Shown: positions 11,340-23,130, counted from the stretch's first letter. The stretch: DNA of 64,000 nucleotides from Anomaloglossus baeobatrachus (GCF_048569485.1 NW_027445248.1:1-64000), one strand, 5' to 3'. Made by a program: numbers and translations. Notes: generated by a model from the sequence alone, not told the origin.

Positions 11340-12530
11340 ATTCTTTTTTTATCTCGTTTCTCACTCTTCCCTCCAGCCTCTCTCTCTCTCTCTTCCCTCC
11401 AGCCTCTCTCTCACTCTTCTCTCCAGCCTCTCTCTCACTCTTCCCCCCCAGCCACTCCACTCTTCTCACCCAGCCTCTCCACTCTTCCCCCCCAGCCACT
11501 CCACTCTTCTCACCCAGCCACTCCACTCTTCTCACCCAGCCACTCCACTCTTCTCACCCAGCCACTCCACTCTTCTCACCCAGCCACTCCACTCTTCTCA
11601 CCCAGCCACTCCACTCTTCTCACCCAGCCACTCCACTCTTCTCACCCAGCCACTCCACTCTTCTCACCCAGCCACTCCACTCTTCTCACCCAGCCACTCC
11701 ACTCTTCTCACCCAGCCACTCCACTCTTCTCACCCAGCCTCTCCACTCTTCTCACCCAGCCTCTCCACTCTTCCCCCCCAGCCTCTCCACTCTTCCCCCC
11801 CAGCCTCTCCACTCTTCCCCCCCAGCCTCTCCACTCTTCCCCCCCAGCCTCTCCACTCTTCCCCCCCAGCCTCTCCACTCTTCCCCCCAGCCTCTCCACT
11901 CTACCCCCCCAGCCTCTCCACTCTTCCCCCCCAGCCTCTCCACTCTTCCCCCCCAGCCTCTCCACTCTCCCCCCCCAGCCTCTCCACTCTTCTCTCCAGC
12001 CTCTCCACTCTTCTCTCCAGCCTCTCCACTCTTCTCTCCAGCCTCTCCACTCTCTTCTCTCCAGCCTCCCCACACTCTTCTCTCCAGCCTCCCCACTCTC
12101 TTCTCTCCAGCCTCCCCACTCTTCTCTCCAGCCTCCCCACTCTTCTCTCCAGCCTCCCCACTCTTCTCTCCAGCCTCCCCACTCTCTTCTCTCCAGCCTC
12201 CCCACTCTCTTCTCTCCAGCCTCCCCACTCTCTTCTCTCCAGCCTCCCCACTCTCTTCTCTCCAGCCTCCCCACTCTCTTCTCTCCAGCCTCCCCACTCT
12301 CTTCTCTCCAGCCTCCCCACTCTCTTCCCTCCAGCCTCCCCACTCTCTTCTCTCCAGCCTCTCACTCTCTTCTCTCCAGCCTCCCCACTCTCTTCTCTCC
12401 AGCCTCCCCACTCTCTTCTCTCCAGCCTCCCCACTCTCTTCTCTCCAGCCTCCCCACTCTCTTCCCTCCAGCCTCCCCACTCTCTTCTCTCCAGCCTCTC
12501 ACTCTCTTCTCTCCAGCCTCCCCTCTTCCC
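11340..12530. repeat. C/T-rich minisatellite in successive blocks
   Basis: A nearly pure pyrimidine tract on the plus strand, organised in blocks with different 21-23 bp units: CACTCCACTCTTCTCACCCAGC (about 11450-11745), CAGCCTCTCCACTCTTCCCCCC (about 11745-11985), and a CTCTCCAGCCTCCCCACTCT-type unit (about 11985-12530). The long open frames on the minus strand rich in Gly-Trp-Arg-Glu are by-products of the repeat. The tract ends about 70 bp before the target site of the 23-kb foldback element. Confidence 0.9.
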
Positions 12531-12597
12531 TCCAGTTTCTCTCTTACCTCCTGTCTCTGATGTCAGTTGTCTCTGTTGTCTGCTGACTGTCCTTACC

Positions 12598-12606
12598 GTC
12601 TTTCTC
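12598..12606. repeat. Target-site duplication, left copy
   Basis: GTCTTTCTC, directly abutting the ACCAACCCCG terminus of the foldback element. The same nine bases abut the other terminus at 36055-36063. Confidence 0.85.
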
Positions 12607-15600
12607 ACCAACCCCGAGTTAGCCCCCCCTTATTAAGAATTTGGGTAAAAAATGATTCCATTCGTTAGATCTTTGTTAGATCCGGTTTGATCAACCAAAA
12701 CTAACGTTAGATCTCCTCTACAAAATTAGATATTTACGATCTTTTTCAGGGGGGGCTAACCCGTAGCTAGCCCCCCCTCTTTTGAAATTGGCCGTTTTTT
12801 GGATGGATTCTGATAGATATTCGTTAGATCCGGTTTGATCAGCAAAAATTAACGTTAGATCTCCTTTCGTTCCCGAGATATTGGGGGTGTCAGGTGGGGG
12901 GTTAGCTACGGGTTAGCCCCCCCTCTTTTGAAATTGGTCGTTTTTTGGATGGATTCTGATAGATATTCGTTAGATCCGGTTTGATCAGCAAAAATTAACG
13001 TTAGATCTCCTTTCGTTCCCGAGATATTGGGGGTGTCAGGTGGGGGGTTAGCTACGGGTTAGCCCCCCCTCTTTTGAAATTGGCCGTTTTTTGGATGGAT
13101 TCTGATAGATATTCGTTAGATCCGGTTTGATCAGCAAAAATTAACGTTAGATCTCCTTTCGTTCCCGAGATATTGGGGGTGTCAGGTGGGGGGTTAGCTA
13201 CGGGTTAGCCCCCCCTCTTTTGAAATTGGCCGTTTTTTGGATGGATTCTGATAGATATTCGTTAGATCCGGTTTGATCAGCAAAAATTAACGTTAGATCT
13301 CCTTTCGTTCCCGAGATATTGGGGGTGTCAGGTGGGGGGTTAGCTACGGGTTAGCCCCCCCTCTTTTGAAATTGGCCGTTTTTTGGATGGATTCTGATAG
13401 ATATTCGTTAGATCCGGTTTGATCAGCAAAAATTAACGTTAGATCTCCTTTCGTTCCCGAGATATTGGGGGTGTCAGGTGGGGGGTTAGCTACGGGTTAG
13501 CCCCCCCTCTTTTGAAATTGGCCGTTTTTTGGATGGATTCTGATAGATATTCGTTAGATCCGGTTTGATCAGCAAAAATTAACGTTAGATCTCCTTTCGT
13601 TCCCGAGATATTGGGGGTGTCAGGTGGGGGGTTAGCTACGGGTTAGCCCCCCCTCTTTTGAAATTGGCCGTTTTTTGGATGGATTCTGATAGATATTCGT
13701 TAGATCCGGTTTGATCAGCAAAAATTAACGTTAGATCTCCTTTCGTTCCCGAGATATTGGGGGTGTCAGGTGGGGGGTTAGCTACGGGTTAGCCCCCCCT
13801 CTTTTGAAATTGGCCGTTTTTTGGATGGATTCTGATAGATATTCGTTAGATCCGGTTTGATCAGCAAAAATTAACGTTAGATCTCCTTTCGTTCCTGAGA
13901 TATTGGGGGAGTCAGGTGGGGGGTTAGCTACGGGTTAGCCCCCCCTCTTTTGAAATTGGCCGTTTTTTGGATGGATTCTGATAGATATTCGTTAGATCCG
14001 GTTTGATCAGCAAAAATTAACGTTAGATCTCCTTTCGTTCCCGAGATATTGGGGGTGTCAGGTGGGGGGTTAGCTACGGGTTAGCCCCCCCTCTTTTGAA
14101 ATTGGCCGTTTTTTGGATGGATTCTGATAGATATTCGTTAGATCCAGTTTTATCAGCAAAAATTAACGTTAGATCTCCTTTCGTTCCCGAGATATTGGGG
14201 GTGTCAGGTGGGGGGTTAGCTACGGGTTAGCCCCCCCTCTTTTGAAATTGGCCGTTTTTTGGATGGATTCTGATAGATATTCGTTAGATCCGGTTTGATC
14301 AGCAAAAATTAACGTTAGATCTCCTTTCGTTCCCGAGATATTGGGGGTGTCAGGTGGGGGGTTAGCTACGGGTTAGCCCCCCCTCTTTTGAAATTGGCCG
14401 TTTTTTGGATGGATTCTGATAGATATTCGTTAGATCCGGTTTGATCAGCAAAAATTAACGTTAGATCTCCTTTCGTTCCCGAGATATTGGGGGTGTCAGG
14501 TGGGGGGTTAGCTACGGGTTAGCCCCCCCTCTTTTGAAATTGGCCGTTTTTTGGATGGATTCTGATAGATATTCGTTAGATCCGGTTTGATCAGCAAAAA
14601 TTAACGTTAGATCTCCTTTCGTTCCCGAGATATTGGGGGTGTCAGGTGGGGGGTTAGCTACGGGTTAGCCCCCCCTCTTTTGAAATTGGCCGTTTTTTGG
14701 ATGGATTCTGATAGATATTCGTTAGATCCGGTTTGATCAGCAAAAATTAACGTTAGATCTCCTTTCGTTCCCGAGATATTGGGGGTGTCAGGTGGGGGGT
14801 TAGCTACGGGTTAGCCCCCCCTCTTTTGAAATTGGCCGTTTTTTGGATGGATTCTGATAGATATTCGTTAGATCCGGTTTGATCAGCAAAAATTAACGTT
14901 AGATCTCCTTTCGTTCCCGAGATATTGGGGGTGTCAGGTGGGGGGTTAGCTACGGGTTAGCCCCCCCTCTTTTGAAATTGGCCGTTTTTTGGATGGATTC
15001 TGATAGATATTCGTTAGATCCGGTTTGATCAGCAAAAATTAACGTTAGATCTCCTTTCGTTCCCGAGATATTGGGGGTGTCAGGTGGGGGGTTAGCTACG
15101 GGTTAGCCCCCCCTCTTTTGAAATTGGCCGTTTTTTGGATGGATTCTGATAGATATTCGTTAGATCCGGTTTGATCAGCAAAAATTAACGTTAGATCTCC
15201 TTTCGTTCCCGAGATATTGGGGGTGTCAGGTGGGGGGTTAGCTACGGGTTAGCCCCCCCTCTTTTGAAATTGGCCGTTTTTTGGATGGATTCTGATAGAT
15301 ATTCGTTAGATCCGGTTTGATCAGCAAAAATTAACGTTAGATCTCCTTTCGTTCCCGAGATATTGGGGGTGTCAGGTGGGGGGTTAGCTACGGGTTAGCC
15401 CCCCCTCTTTTGAAATTGGCCGTTTTTTGGATGGATTCTGATAGATATTCGTTAGATCCGGTTTGATCAGCAAAAATTAACGTTAGATCTCCTTTCGTTC
15501 CCGAGATATTGGGGGTGTCAGGTGGGGGGTTAGCTACGGGTTAGCCCCCCCTCTTTTGAAATTGGCCGTTTTTTGGATGGATTCTGATAGATATTCGTTA

Positions 15601-16790
15601 GATCCGGTTTGATCAGCAAAAATTAACGTTAGATCTCCTTTCGTTCCCGAGATATTGGGGGTGTCAGGTGGGGGGTTAGCTACGGGTTAGCCCCCCCTCT
15701 TTTGAAATTGGCCGTTTTTTGGATGGATTCTGATAGATATTCGTTAGATCCGGTTTGATCAGCAAAAATTAATGTTAGATCTCCTTTCGTTCCCGAGATA
15801 TTGGGGGTGTCAGGTGGGGGGTTAGCTACGGGTTAGCCCCCCCTCTTTTGAAATTGGCCGTTTTTTGGATGGATTCTGATAGATATTCGTTAGATCCGGT
15901 TTGATCAGCAAAAATTAACGTTAGATCTCCTTTCGTTCCCGAGATATTGGGGGTGTCAGGTGGGGGGTTAGCTACGGGTTAGCCCCCCCTCTTTTGAAAT
16001 TGGCCGTTTTTTGGATGGATTCTGATAGATATTCGTTAGATCCGGTTTGATCAGCAAAAATTAACGTTAGATCTCCTTTCGTTCCCGAGATATTGGGGGT
16101 GTCAGGTGGGGGGTTAGCTACGGGTTAGCCCCCCCTCTTTTGAAATTGGCCGTTTTTTGGATGGATTCTGATAGATATTCGTTAGATCCGGTTTGATCAG
16201 CAAAAATTAACGTTAGATCTCCTTTCGTTCCCGAGATATTGGGGGTGTCAGGTGGGGGGTTAGCTACGGGTTAGCCCCCCCTCTTTTGAAATTGGCCGTT
16301 TTTTGGATGGATTCTGATAGATATTCGTTAGATCCGGTTTGATCAGCAAAAATTAACGTTAGATCTCCTTTCGTTCCCGAGATATTGGGGGTGTCAGGTG
16401 GGGGGTTAGCTACGGGTTAGCCCCCCCTCTTTTGAAATTGGCCGTTTTTTGGATGGATTCTGATAGATATTCATTAGATCCGGTTTGATCAGCAAAAATT
16501 AACGTTAGATCTCCTTTCGTTCCCGAGATATTGGGGGTGTCAGGTGGGGGGTTAGCTACGGGTTAGCCCCCCCTCTTTTGAAATTGGCCGTTTTTTGGAT
16601 GGATTCTGATAGATATTCGTTAGATCCGGTTTGATCAGCAAAAATTAACGTTAGATCTCCTTTCGTTCCCGAGATATTGGGGGTGTCAGGTGGGGGGTTA
16701 GCTATGGGTTAGCCCCCCCTCTTTTGAAATTGGCCGTTTTTTGGATGGATTCTGATAGATATTCGTTAGATCCGTTTGAGCAACGGTCCT
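12607..16790 (+). repeat. Left foldback arm: terminal unit plus about 27.6 copies of a 146-bp satellite
   Basis: The outermost unit (12607-12758) is diverged and unique to the ends. From 12759 the 146-bp unit repeats with almost no variation (starts at 12759, 12905, 13051 and so on to 16701). Each unit contains a G/C-rich hairpin core, GGGGGGTTAGCTACGGGTT followed by AGCCCCCC, and two copies of CGTTAGATC. The last unit is cut within ATTCGTTAGATCC at about 16780. Only scattered single-base variants were noticed. Confidence 0.95.
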
Positions 16791-17045
16791 GAGGTGTAGA
16801 TGGAGAAGAGGAGGGGTCCAAGGACAGAGCATTGGGGCACACCAACAGAGAGAGTGAAGTGAGGAGGTGGCGAGTGAGTGGGACATTCTAAAAGTTCGGT
16901 CAGTGAGTCATTCTCGTCCCCCGTGATGCCTACAGGCCCTCCTCTTCACAATCATCGCAGCACACTGCCCCCCTTCCCCCGCCACGACATATCGCCAATG
17001 AAGTCCTGATGCTGCCCACAATTCGCCCACGCCGAAGTCGCCGCT
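16791..17045. other. Spacer at inner edge of left arm, LINE-like fragment
   Basis: About 255 bp between the end of the forward array and a diverged inverted satellite unit. The first part (GGACAGAGCATTGGGGCAC) looks like an old interspersed repeat; I could not assign a family. No gene. Confidence 0.4.
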
Positions 17046-17115
17046 GCTCAAACGGATCTAGCGAATATCTGAATCCTTAAAAAAAAAAAGGCACATTTCA
17101 AAGTGGGGGGGCTTG
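17046..17115 (-). repeat. Diverged inverted 146-bp satellite unit
   Basis: TGCTCAAACGGATCTAGCGA and the following ATATCTGAATCC, then an A-run and CATTTCAAAGTGGGGGGGCT, align with the right-arm (inverted) unit orientation. The last array unit before the spacer ends with the complementary derived variant CCGTTTGAGCA, so this and the array end form a small inverted pair around 16791-17045. Confidence 0.7.
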
Positions 17116-17189
17116 TTTTTTGCATAGCAAGTTGTATTTTTCCTTTGCACCACTTTGGGTGCATATAATGTTTTGTATAACTTTTATCC

Positions 17190-17345
17190 TGTAGACTGTG
17201 AGCCCTCGCGGGCAGGGTCCTCTCTCCTCCTATACCAGTCTGTCTTGTACTGTTAATGATTGTTGTACGTATACCCTCTTTCACTTGTAAAGCGCCATGG
17301 AATAAATGGCGCTATAATAATAAATAATAATAATAAATAATATTT
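17190..17345 (+). mobile_element. L2-like LINE 3' tail
   Basis: Only the 3' untranslated tail is present: CTGTAGACTGTGAGCCCTCG, CTTGTAAAGCGCCATGGAAT and an AATAATAATAAATAA tail, the same terminus as the fragment at 8543-9268. No coding sequence remains. Confidence 0.75.
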
Positions 17346-18227
17346 ATTTTCAGGAGAGGGAAAATTAAAAAAAAATTAATTACGGTAATGTTTTTAAGTT
17401 TTATTATTAGTTAATTTCCTGTGCGGTAAAAGTAACAGAATACCTTTATTCTCCGGGTCAGGTCGGACACACCGATACAAAATTTATGACTTTTTTTTAC
17501 TACTTTTAAAAAGTAAAACTTTTTTTAAATAATGAGAGAGGATTTTGCCTCGCCGCATGTGCAGCCCCGTAGCGCTTTTATTTTTCTGACTACGGAGCAG
17601 TGGGATGCCTCATTTTTTGCTGGAAGAGTTGTAGTTTTTATTCGGACCATTTTGGGGCATATTCGATTTTTTTATCGCGTTTTATGACTTCTTTTTGTGA
17701 CACAAACATTGAAACAAATAGAAATTCTGGCTTTTTTTATTTTTTTATAACGTTTACCCTGTGGAATAAATACTAAACTATTTAATTTTTGGAGGTTGGG
17801 ATCCCAGCTGATGGTAGGACAGCTGGGATCTCACGATTGCTGACAGGGCTAGCCGAGGCTGCCATTCCCCCGCCCGACGTGAAAACTATGGCAGAGGAAT
17901 AAGGCCCGACTAACTCCGTCGTCAAAAGTCAATGATCGGTCGTCAAGGGGTTAAAAATTCCTGTACATAGACTCTCATTTTTAGGTCCCATTTTTAATCA
18001 ATTTAATTATCAAAACAATAAATCTTACTTATTAGTACAGTGAAAAACACAAGTAACAGTAATACCTTCCAGAAATAGAGATTTAACAATGGAAACCTGA
18101 ACGTTTAGGACGCAAAATCCCTGGAATAGAAATAGGACACGTACATTGTAACATCTAGACGGAGGTCCTGAGTTATCGGTGTTTGACTTATACAAAAAAG
18201 AGAGAAAATTACTAATGTGACTAGATA
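17346..18227. other. AT-rich interspersed repeat, non-coding
   Basis: T/A-rich sequence ending near 17953 in AAGGGGTTAA, the terminal motif also seen in the 5324-10334 repeat. It includes a palindrome GGATCCCAGCTG...CAGCTGGGATC at 17800-17830. No gene recognised. Confidence 0.45.
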
Positions 18228-19090
18228 TAAATGTATTCAAATGTTTAATATCATAGAATACCAATAATAATTTACAAAAAATATTCACGAAAGATGAAGG
18301 CTGTATCTAAAAAATAGGAGGACTGAAAACTCCCATGAGTGCCAAGCAACTCAAACAAAAGAAAGAAGAAGAACAGTAACACCCCAACACCGATCAGTAA
18401 GACCCCAACACCGATCAGTAAGACCCCAACACCGATCAGTAACACCCCAACACCGATCAGTAAGACCCCAACACCGATCAGTAACACCGCAACACCGATC
18501 AGTAACACCCCAACACCAATCAGTAACACCCCAACTACGATCAGTAACACCCCAACACCAATCAGTAACACCCCAACACCCATCAGTAACACCCCAACAC
18601 CGATCAGTAACACCCCAACACCGATCAGTAACACCCCAACACCGATCAGTAAGACCCCAACACCAATCAGTAACACCCCAACACCGATCAGTAACACCCC
18701 AACACCGATCAGTAACACCCCAACACCGATCAGTAACACCCCAACACCAATCAGTAACACCCCAACACCGATCAGTAACACCCCAACACCAATCAGTAAC
18801 ACCCCAACACCGATCAGTAACACCCCAACACCGATCAGTAACACCCCAACACCGATCAGTAACACCCCAACACCGATCAGTAACACCCCAACACCGGTGT
18901 AACACTCAACCATAAAACCCAACACTGGGGTGTTACTGTTCTTCTTTCCTTTGTTTGAGTTACTTTGAGTCACTCATGGGAATTTTCAGTCTTTCTATTC
19001 TTTAGATACAGCCTTCATCTTTCGTGAATATTTATTGTAAATTATTATTTGTATTCTATGATATTAAACATATTTGAATAAATTAATCTC
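18228..19090. mobile_element. Small foldback-like unit: 150-bp inverted arms around a 21-bp minisatellite
   Basis: The left arm (about 18232-18381) and right arm (about 18925-19085) are clear inverted copies: both contain GATACAGCCTTCATCTTTCG and ATCATAGAATAC or their complements. Between them, 18375-18898 is about 25 copies of the 21-bp unit GATCAGTAACACCCCAACACC. The long frames inside (ISNTPTP repeats on plus, GVGVLLI repeats on minus) follow from a unit divisible by three and are not taken as genes. Confidence 0.75.
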
Positions 19091-19290
19091 CATTTCCCTA
19101 GTTTTTCTCCACTCATACAAAACCCTACTTATGAATGGAGGAACTGTCTTTGGATAGAATTGCGTGGCGGTCAGAGCGCTCCGAGGCTGGCTTAGCTGCT
19201 AGTAGGTGCTGTAGCTGTGCTGAGCCTGTGAGGAGCTTGGCAAGTGCTGCTGTGTGTCACTGCCTCCTAAGCGTCCTGACCCAGACTGCA
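19091..19290. other. Unassigned spacer
   Basis: Short sequence between the small foldback unit and the 50-bp array. It includes GCTGCTGTGTGTCACTGCC and similar GC-rich motifs. Nothing recognised. Confidence 0.3.
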
Positions 19291-21545
19291 GATGTGGGAT
19301 CAGTTTAGACAGCAGCAGCCCTCCTGTAGGTGAGCGGAGTGATGAGGGATCAGTTCAGACAGCAGCAGCCTTCCTGTAGGTGAGTGGAGTGATGAGGGAT
19401 CAGTTCAGACAGCAGCAGCCCTCCTGTAGGTGAGCGGAGTGATGAGGGATCAGTTCAGACAGCAGCAGCCCTCCTGTAGGTGAGTGGAGTGATGAGGGAT
19501 CAGTTCAGACAGCAGCAGCCCTCCTGTAGGTGAGTGGAGTGATGAGGGATCAGTTCAGACAGCAGCAGCCCTCCTGTAGGTGAGCGGAGTGATGAGGGAT
19601 CAGTTCAGACAGCAGCAGCCCTCCTGTAGGTGAGCGGAGTGATGAGGGATCAGTTCAGACAGCAGCAGCCCTCCTGTAGGTGAGCGGAATGATGAGGGAT
19701 CAGTTCAGACAGCAGCAGCCCTCCTGTAGGTGAGCGGAGTGATGAGGGATCAGTTCAGACAGCAGCAGCCCTCCTGTAGGTGAGCGGAGTGATGAGGGAT
19801 CAGTTCAGACAGCAGCAGCCCTCCTGTAGGTGAGTGGAGTGATGAGGGATCAGTTCAGACAGCAGCAGCCCTCCTGTAGGTGAGCGGAGTGATGAGGGAT
19901 CAGTTCAGACAGCAGCAGCCCTCCTGTAGGTGAGTGGAGTGATGAGGGATCAGTTCAGACAGCAGCAGCCCTCCTGTAGGTGAGCGGAGTGATGAGGGAT
20001 CAGTTCAGACAGCAGCAGCCCTCCTGTAGGTGAGCGGAATGATGAGGGATCAGTTCAGACAGCAGCAGCCCTCCTGTAGGTGAGCGGAGTGATGAGGGAT
20101 CAGTTCAGACAGCAGCAGCCCTCCTGTAGGTGAGTGGAGTGATGAGGGATCAGTTCAGACAGCAGCAGCCCTCCTGTAGGTGAGCGGAGTGATGAGGGAT
20201 CAGTTCAGACAGCAGCAGCCCTCCTGTAGGTGAGTGGAGTGATGAGGGATCAGTTCAGACAGCAGCAGCCCTCCTGTAGGTGAGTGGAGTGATGAGGGAT
20301 CAGTTCAGACAGCAGCAGCCCTCCTGTAGGTGAGTGGAGTGATGAGGGATCAGTTCAGACAGCAGCAGCCCTCCTGTAGGTGAGCGGAGTGATGAGGGAT
20401 CAGTTCAGACAGCAGCAGCCCTCCTGTAGGTGAGCGGAGTGATGAGGGATCAGTTCAGACAGCAGCAGCCCTCCTGTAGGTGAGCGGAGTGATGAGGGAT
20501 CAGTTCAGACAGCAGCAGCCCTCCTGTAGGTGAGTGGAGTGATGAGGGATCAGTTCAGACAGCAGCAGCCCTCCTGTAGGTGAGTGGAGTGATGAGGGAT
20601 CAGTTCAGACAGCAGCAGCCTTCCTGTAGGTGAGTGGAGTGATGAGGGATCAGTTCAGACAGCAGCAGCCCTCCTGTAGGTGAGCGGAGTGATGAGGGAT
20701 CAGTTCAGACAGCAGCAGCCCTCCTGTAGGTGAGTGGAGTGATGAGGGATCAGTTCAGACAGCAGCAGCCCTCCTGTAGGTGAGCGGAGTGATGAGGGAT
20801 CAGTTCAGACAGCAGCAGCCCTCCTGTAGGTGAGTGGAGTGATGAGGGATCAGTTCAGACAGCAGCAGCCCTCCTGTAGGTGAGCGGAGTGATGAGGGAT
20901 CAGTTCAGACAGCAGCAGCCCTCCTGCAGGTGAGTGGAGTGATGAGGGATCAGTTCAGACAGCAGCAGCCCTCCTGTAGGTGAGCGGAGTGATGAGGGAT
21001 CAGTTCAGACAGCAGCAGCCCTCCTGTAGGTGAGCGGAGTGATGAGGGATCAGTTCAGACAGCAGCAGCCCTCCTGCAGGTGAGTGGAGTGATGAGGGAT
21101 CAGTTCAGACAGCAGCAGCCCTCCTGTAGGTGAGCGGAGTGATGAGGGATCAGTTCAGACAGCAGCAGCCCTCCTGTAGGTGAGCGGAGTGATGAGGGAT
21201 CAGTTCAGACAGCAGCAGCCCTCCTGTAGGTGAGTGGAGTGATGAGGGATCAGTTCAGACAGCAGCAGCCCTCCTGTAGGTGAGTGGAGTGATGAGGGAT
21301 CAGTTCAGACAGCAGCAGCCCTCCTGCAGGTGAGTGGAGTGATGAGGGATCAGTTCAGACAGCAGCAGCCCTCCTGTAGGTGAGCGGAGTGATGAGGGAT
21401 CAGTTCAGACAGCAGCAGCCCTCCTGTAGGTGAGTGGAGTGATGAGGGATCAGTTCAGACAGCAGCAGCCCTCCTGTAGGTGAGTGGAGTGATGAGGGAT
21501 CAGTTCAGACAGCAGCAGCCCTCCTGTAGGTGAGCGGAGTGATGA
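19291..21545 (+). repeat. 50-bp minisatellite, about 45 copies
   Basis: The unit begins GATGAGGGATCAGTTCAGAC and ends CTCCTGTAGGTGAGCGGAGT. Copies alternate irregularly between GTGAGC and GTGAGT and are otherwise almost identical. Because 50 is not divisible by three no long frame results. Each unit carries a polypyrimidine-AG step followed by AG|GTGAGT or AG|GTGAGC, close to a 5' splice-site consensus. Confidence 0.95.
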
Positions 21546-22670
21546 GCTCCTGCTGCCATGTGAGTCATATTGCTGTGCAGCAGGTGGTGAGCAGTGGGAC
21601 TCAAGACACACAGGAGAGCAAAACAAATGCAACATTACTGACTTTGGGGGCATTATTGCTTAAGATGGGGGTATGTGAGGGTTATTATTTGTATTACATC
21701 TATTGTCATTTCGAAATCCATGCACATTTAATTTTTTTTGTTTCTTCTTGGTTGGTATAGTGTGGCAGTGAAAGCCACTGAGATTTGCATACTAACCTGT
21801 ACTGTATTTATATGCAGAGTCTATAGACTATTGTAAGTGCCTTCAAATTGCCCCTTACAATTGCCACAGATGTCCACTAGATTTCCTTTTCTTCCATGAT
21901 CCGCGTGATATCACGGGCATGGCTAGCGCTGCGGCCAAACTCCTGATAGAGCTAGCAGCCAGCCAAACAGCACCCAGCCAATTAGGAGCACGGTCACATT
22001 GCTCTCCCCTTTTCTCCCCAATGCTAGTGAGCCAGATTAAGCGGAAGAAATAAAAATCCAGTGGATGGTTGTCGGGATAACTTGGGGGCACATACAGAAT
22101 CTGTAGACCCTGCATCTTTATACAAGTAAATATATATGCCCCCTCCCTGCCCACTTATGAAATAGAAAAGTTAAGTTACTCTTTGAGAATTAATTGATAT
22201 TCCTCTTTTTTTTTCCTTATTGCTTTTGACATAGAACTAATTTTGAAATGTAGTTTGGTTTCAGTTACAGTATATGAGAACGGTCTGTAAATGCACTTAG
22301 TGTAGGTTGAGTTCACAAGGGCATCGTATAGTTACATTCAGCTTCTCTGTCCAAAGGAGAGGCTGGACAGAACCAAATAGAATAGTTTCCTTCCCTGTTT
22401 CCTTGAACGGGGCCAGTAACTTACTGAACTGCTAGTGCTCAAATATTAGCACGTTTTTTTCATACCCGCAGGCCTTTTTCCCCCCTGTTTTAAAGCAGCC
22501 TTAACATCTATAGTGCGAGCAGTTCAGAAGGCTTGTATCCTTATTCAAGTTATCGGGGAAGCGAAAGTCTTTGTTTTGTTGTATTCAGCCTCTTATTTTT
22601 GGACAGAGGAGCTGAATGAAACCCCCTGACCCCCAGCCTTAGCTTTATAAGAAGTGCTGTAAAGAATAGC
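21546..22670. other. Unassigned interior of the foldback element
   Basis: About 1.1 kb without a recognisable gene. Short open frames (21530-21760 plus, 21855-22154 minus) lack any familiar domain. It may include original internal sequence of the transposon downstream of the transposase gene. Confidence 0.35.
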
Positions 22671-22674
22671 TAAA

Positions 22675-23130
22675 CTTTCAAACCAGTTTAACTCTATTGG
22701 CTTCCCCACCCTCATTATAACTTACCTTAGTCCTGCCAGTTGTGTGCTCCTGGACTGTGCTATCACCCATGGTTCTTGCCATTCACACCCGCTCTGTCTC
22801 CCTGACATCCACCCAACATTTCCTCTGGCAAGTGTTTACATGTGTACTTACCCAAGATGGCATCAGCCCCAATCGGAGACTTCCTTTCCTCTGAAATCTG
22901 ATTAGCAATAAGGAAAGGAAGGCTCTGATCCCTTCTGGTGCAATCTTGGGTGACTACATACAGTATGTAGTCACCAGCAAGAGGAAATATCTGGTGGACA
23001 TTGGGGAGACAGAGTGCGATGCTGTGGCCAGGAGCGCTGTACTGCTGCAGGACTAAGTAAAGTTATAACAACAATAACAACAAGGCCCAAGGAGACAATA
23101 GAGGTAAACTTGCTTAAGAGTTTAGCTACT
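22675..23130. mobile_element. Palindromic MITE
   Basis: The ends are imperfect inverted repeats (AGTTTAACTCTATTGGCTTC against GACAATAGAGGTAAACT). The centre has a clean hairpin, GGTGACTACATA-CAG-TATGTAGTCACC, at about 22951-22977, and CTTCCTTTCC pairs with GGAAAGGAAG. It lies just beyond the 3' end of the transposase region. Confidence 0.55.

Noticed and set aside
11317-12611. Minus-strand frames of 211-242 codons rich in Gly-Trp-Arg-Glu
   Set aside because: They exist only because the C/T minisatellite lacks stops on that strand; several frames are open at once.
12759-16790. Telomere-related repeat, because of GGGTTAG in each unit
   Set aside because: Only one GGGTTAG per 146 bp and no TTAGGG run.
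18272-18973. Long hydrophobic GVGVLLI-repeat and PTPISNT-repeat frames
   Set aside because: They follow from a 21-bp unit divisible by three and are open on both strands.
19291-21545. CRISPR-like array
   Set aside because: There are no variable spacers; units are contiguous and eukaryotic context is clear.
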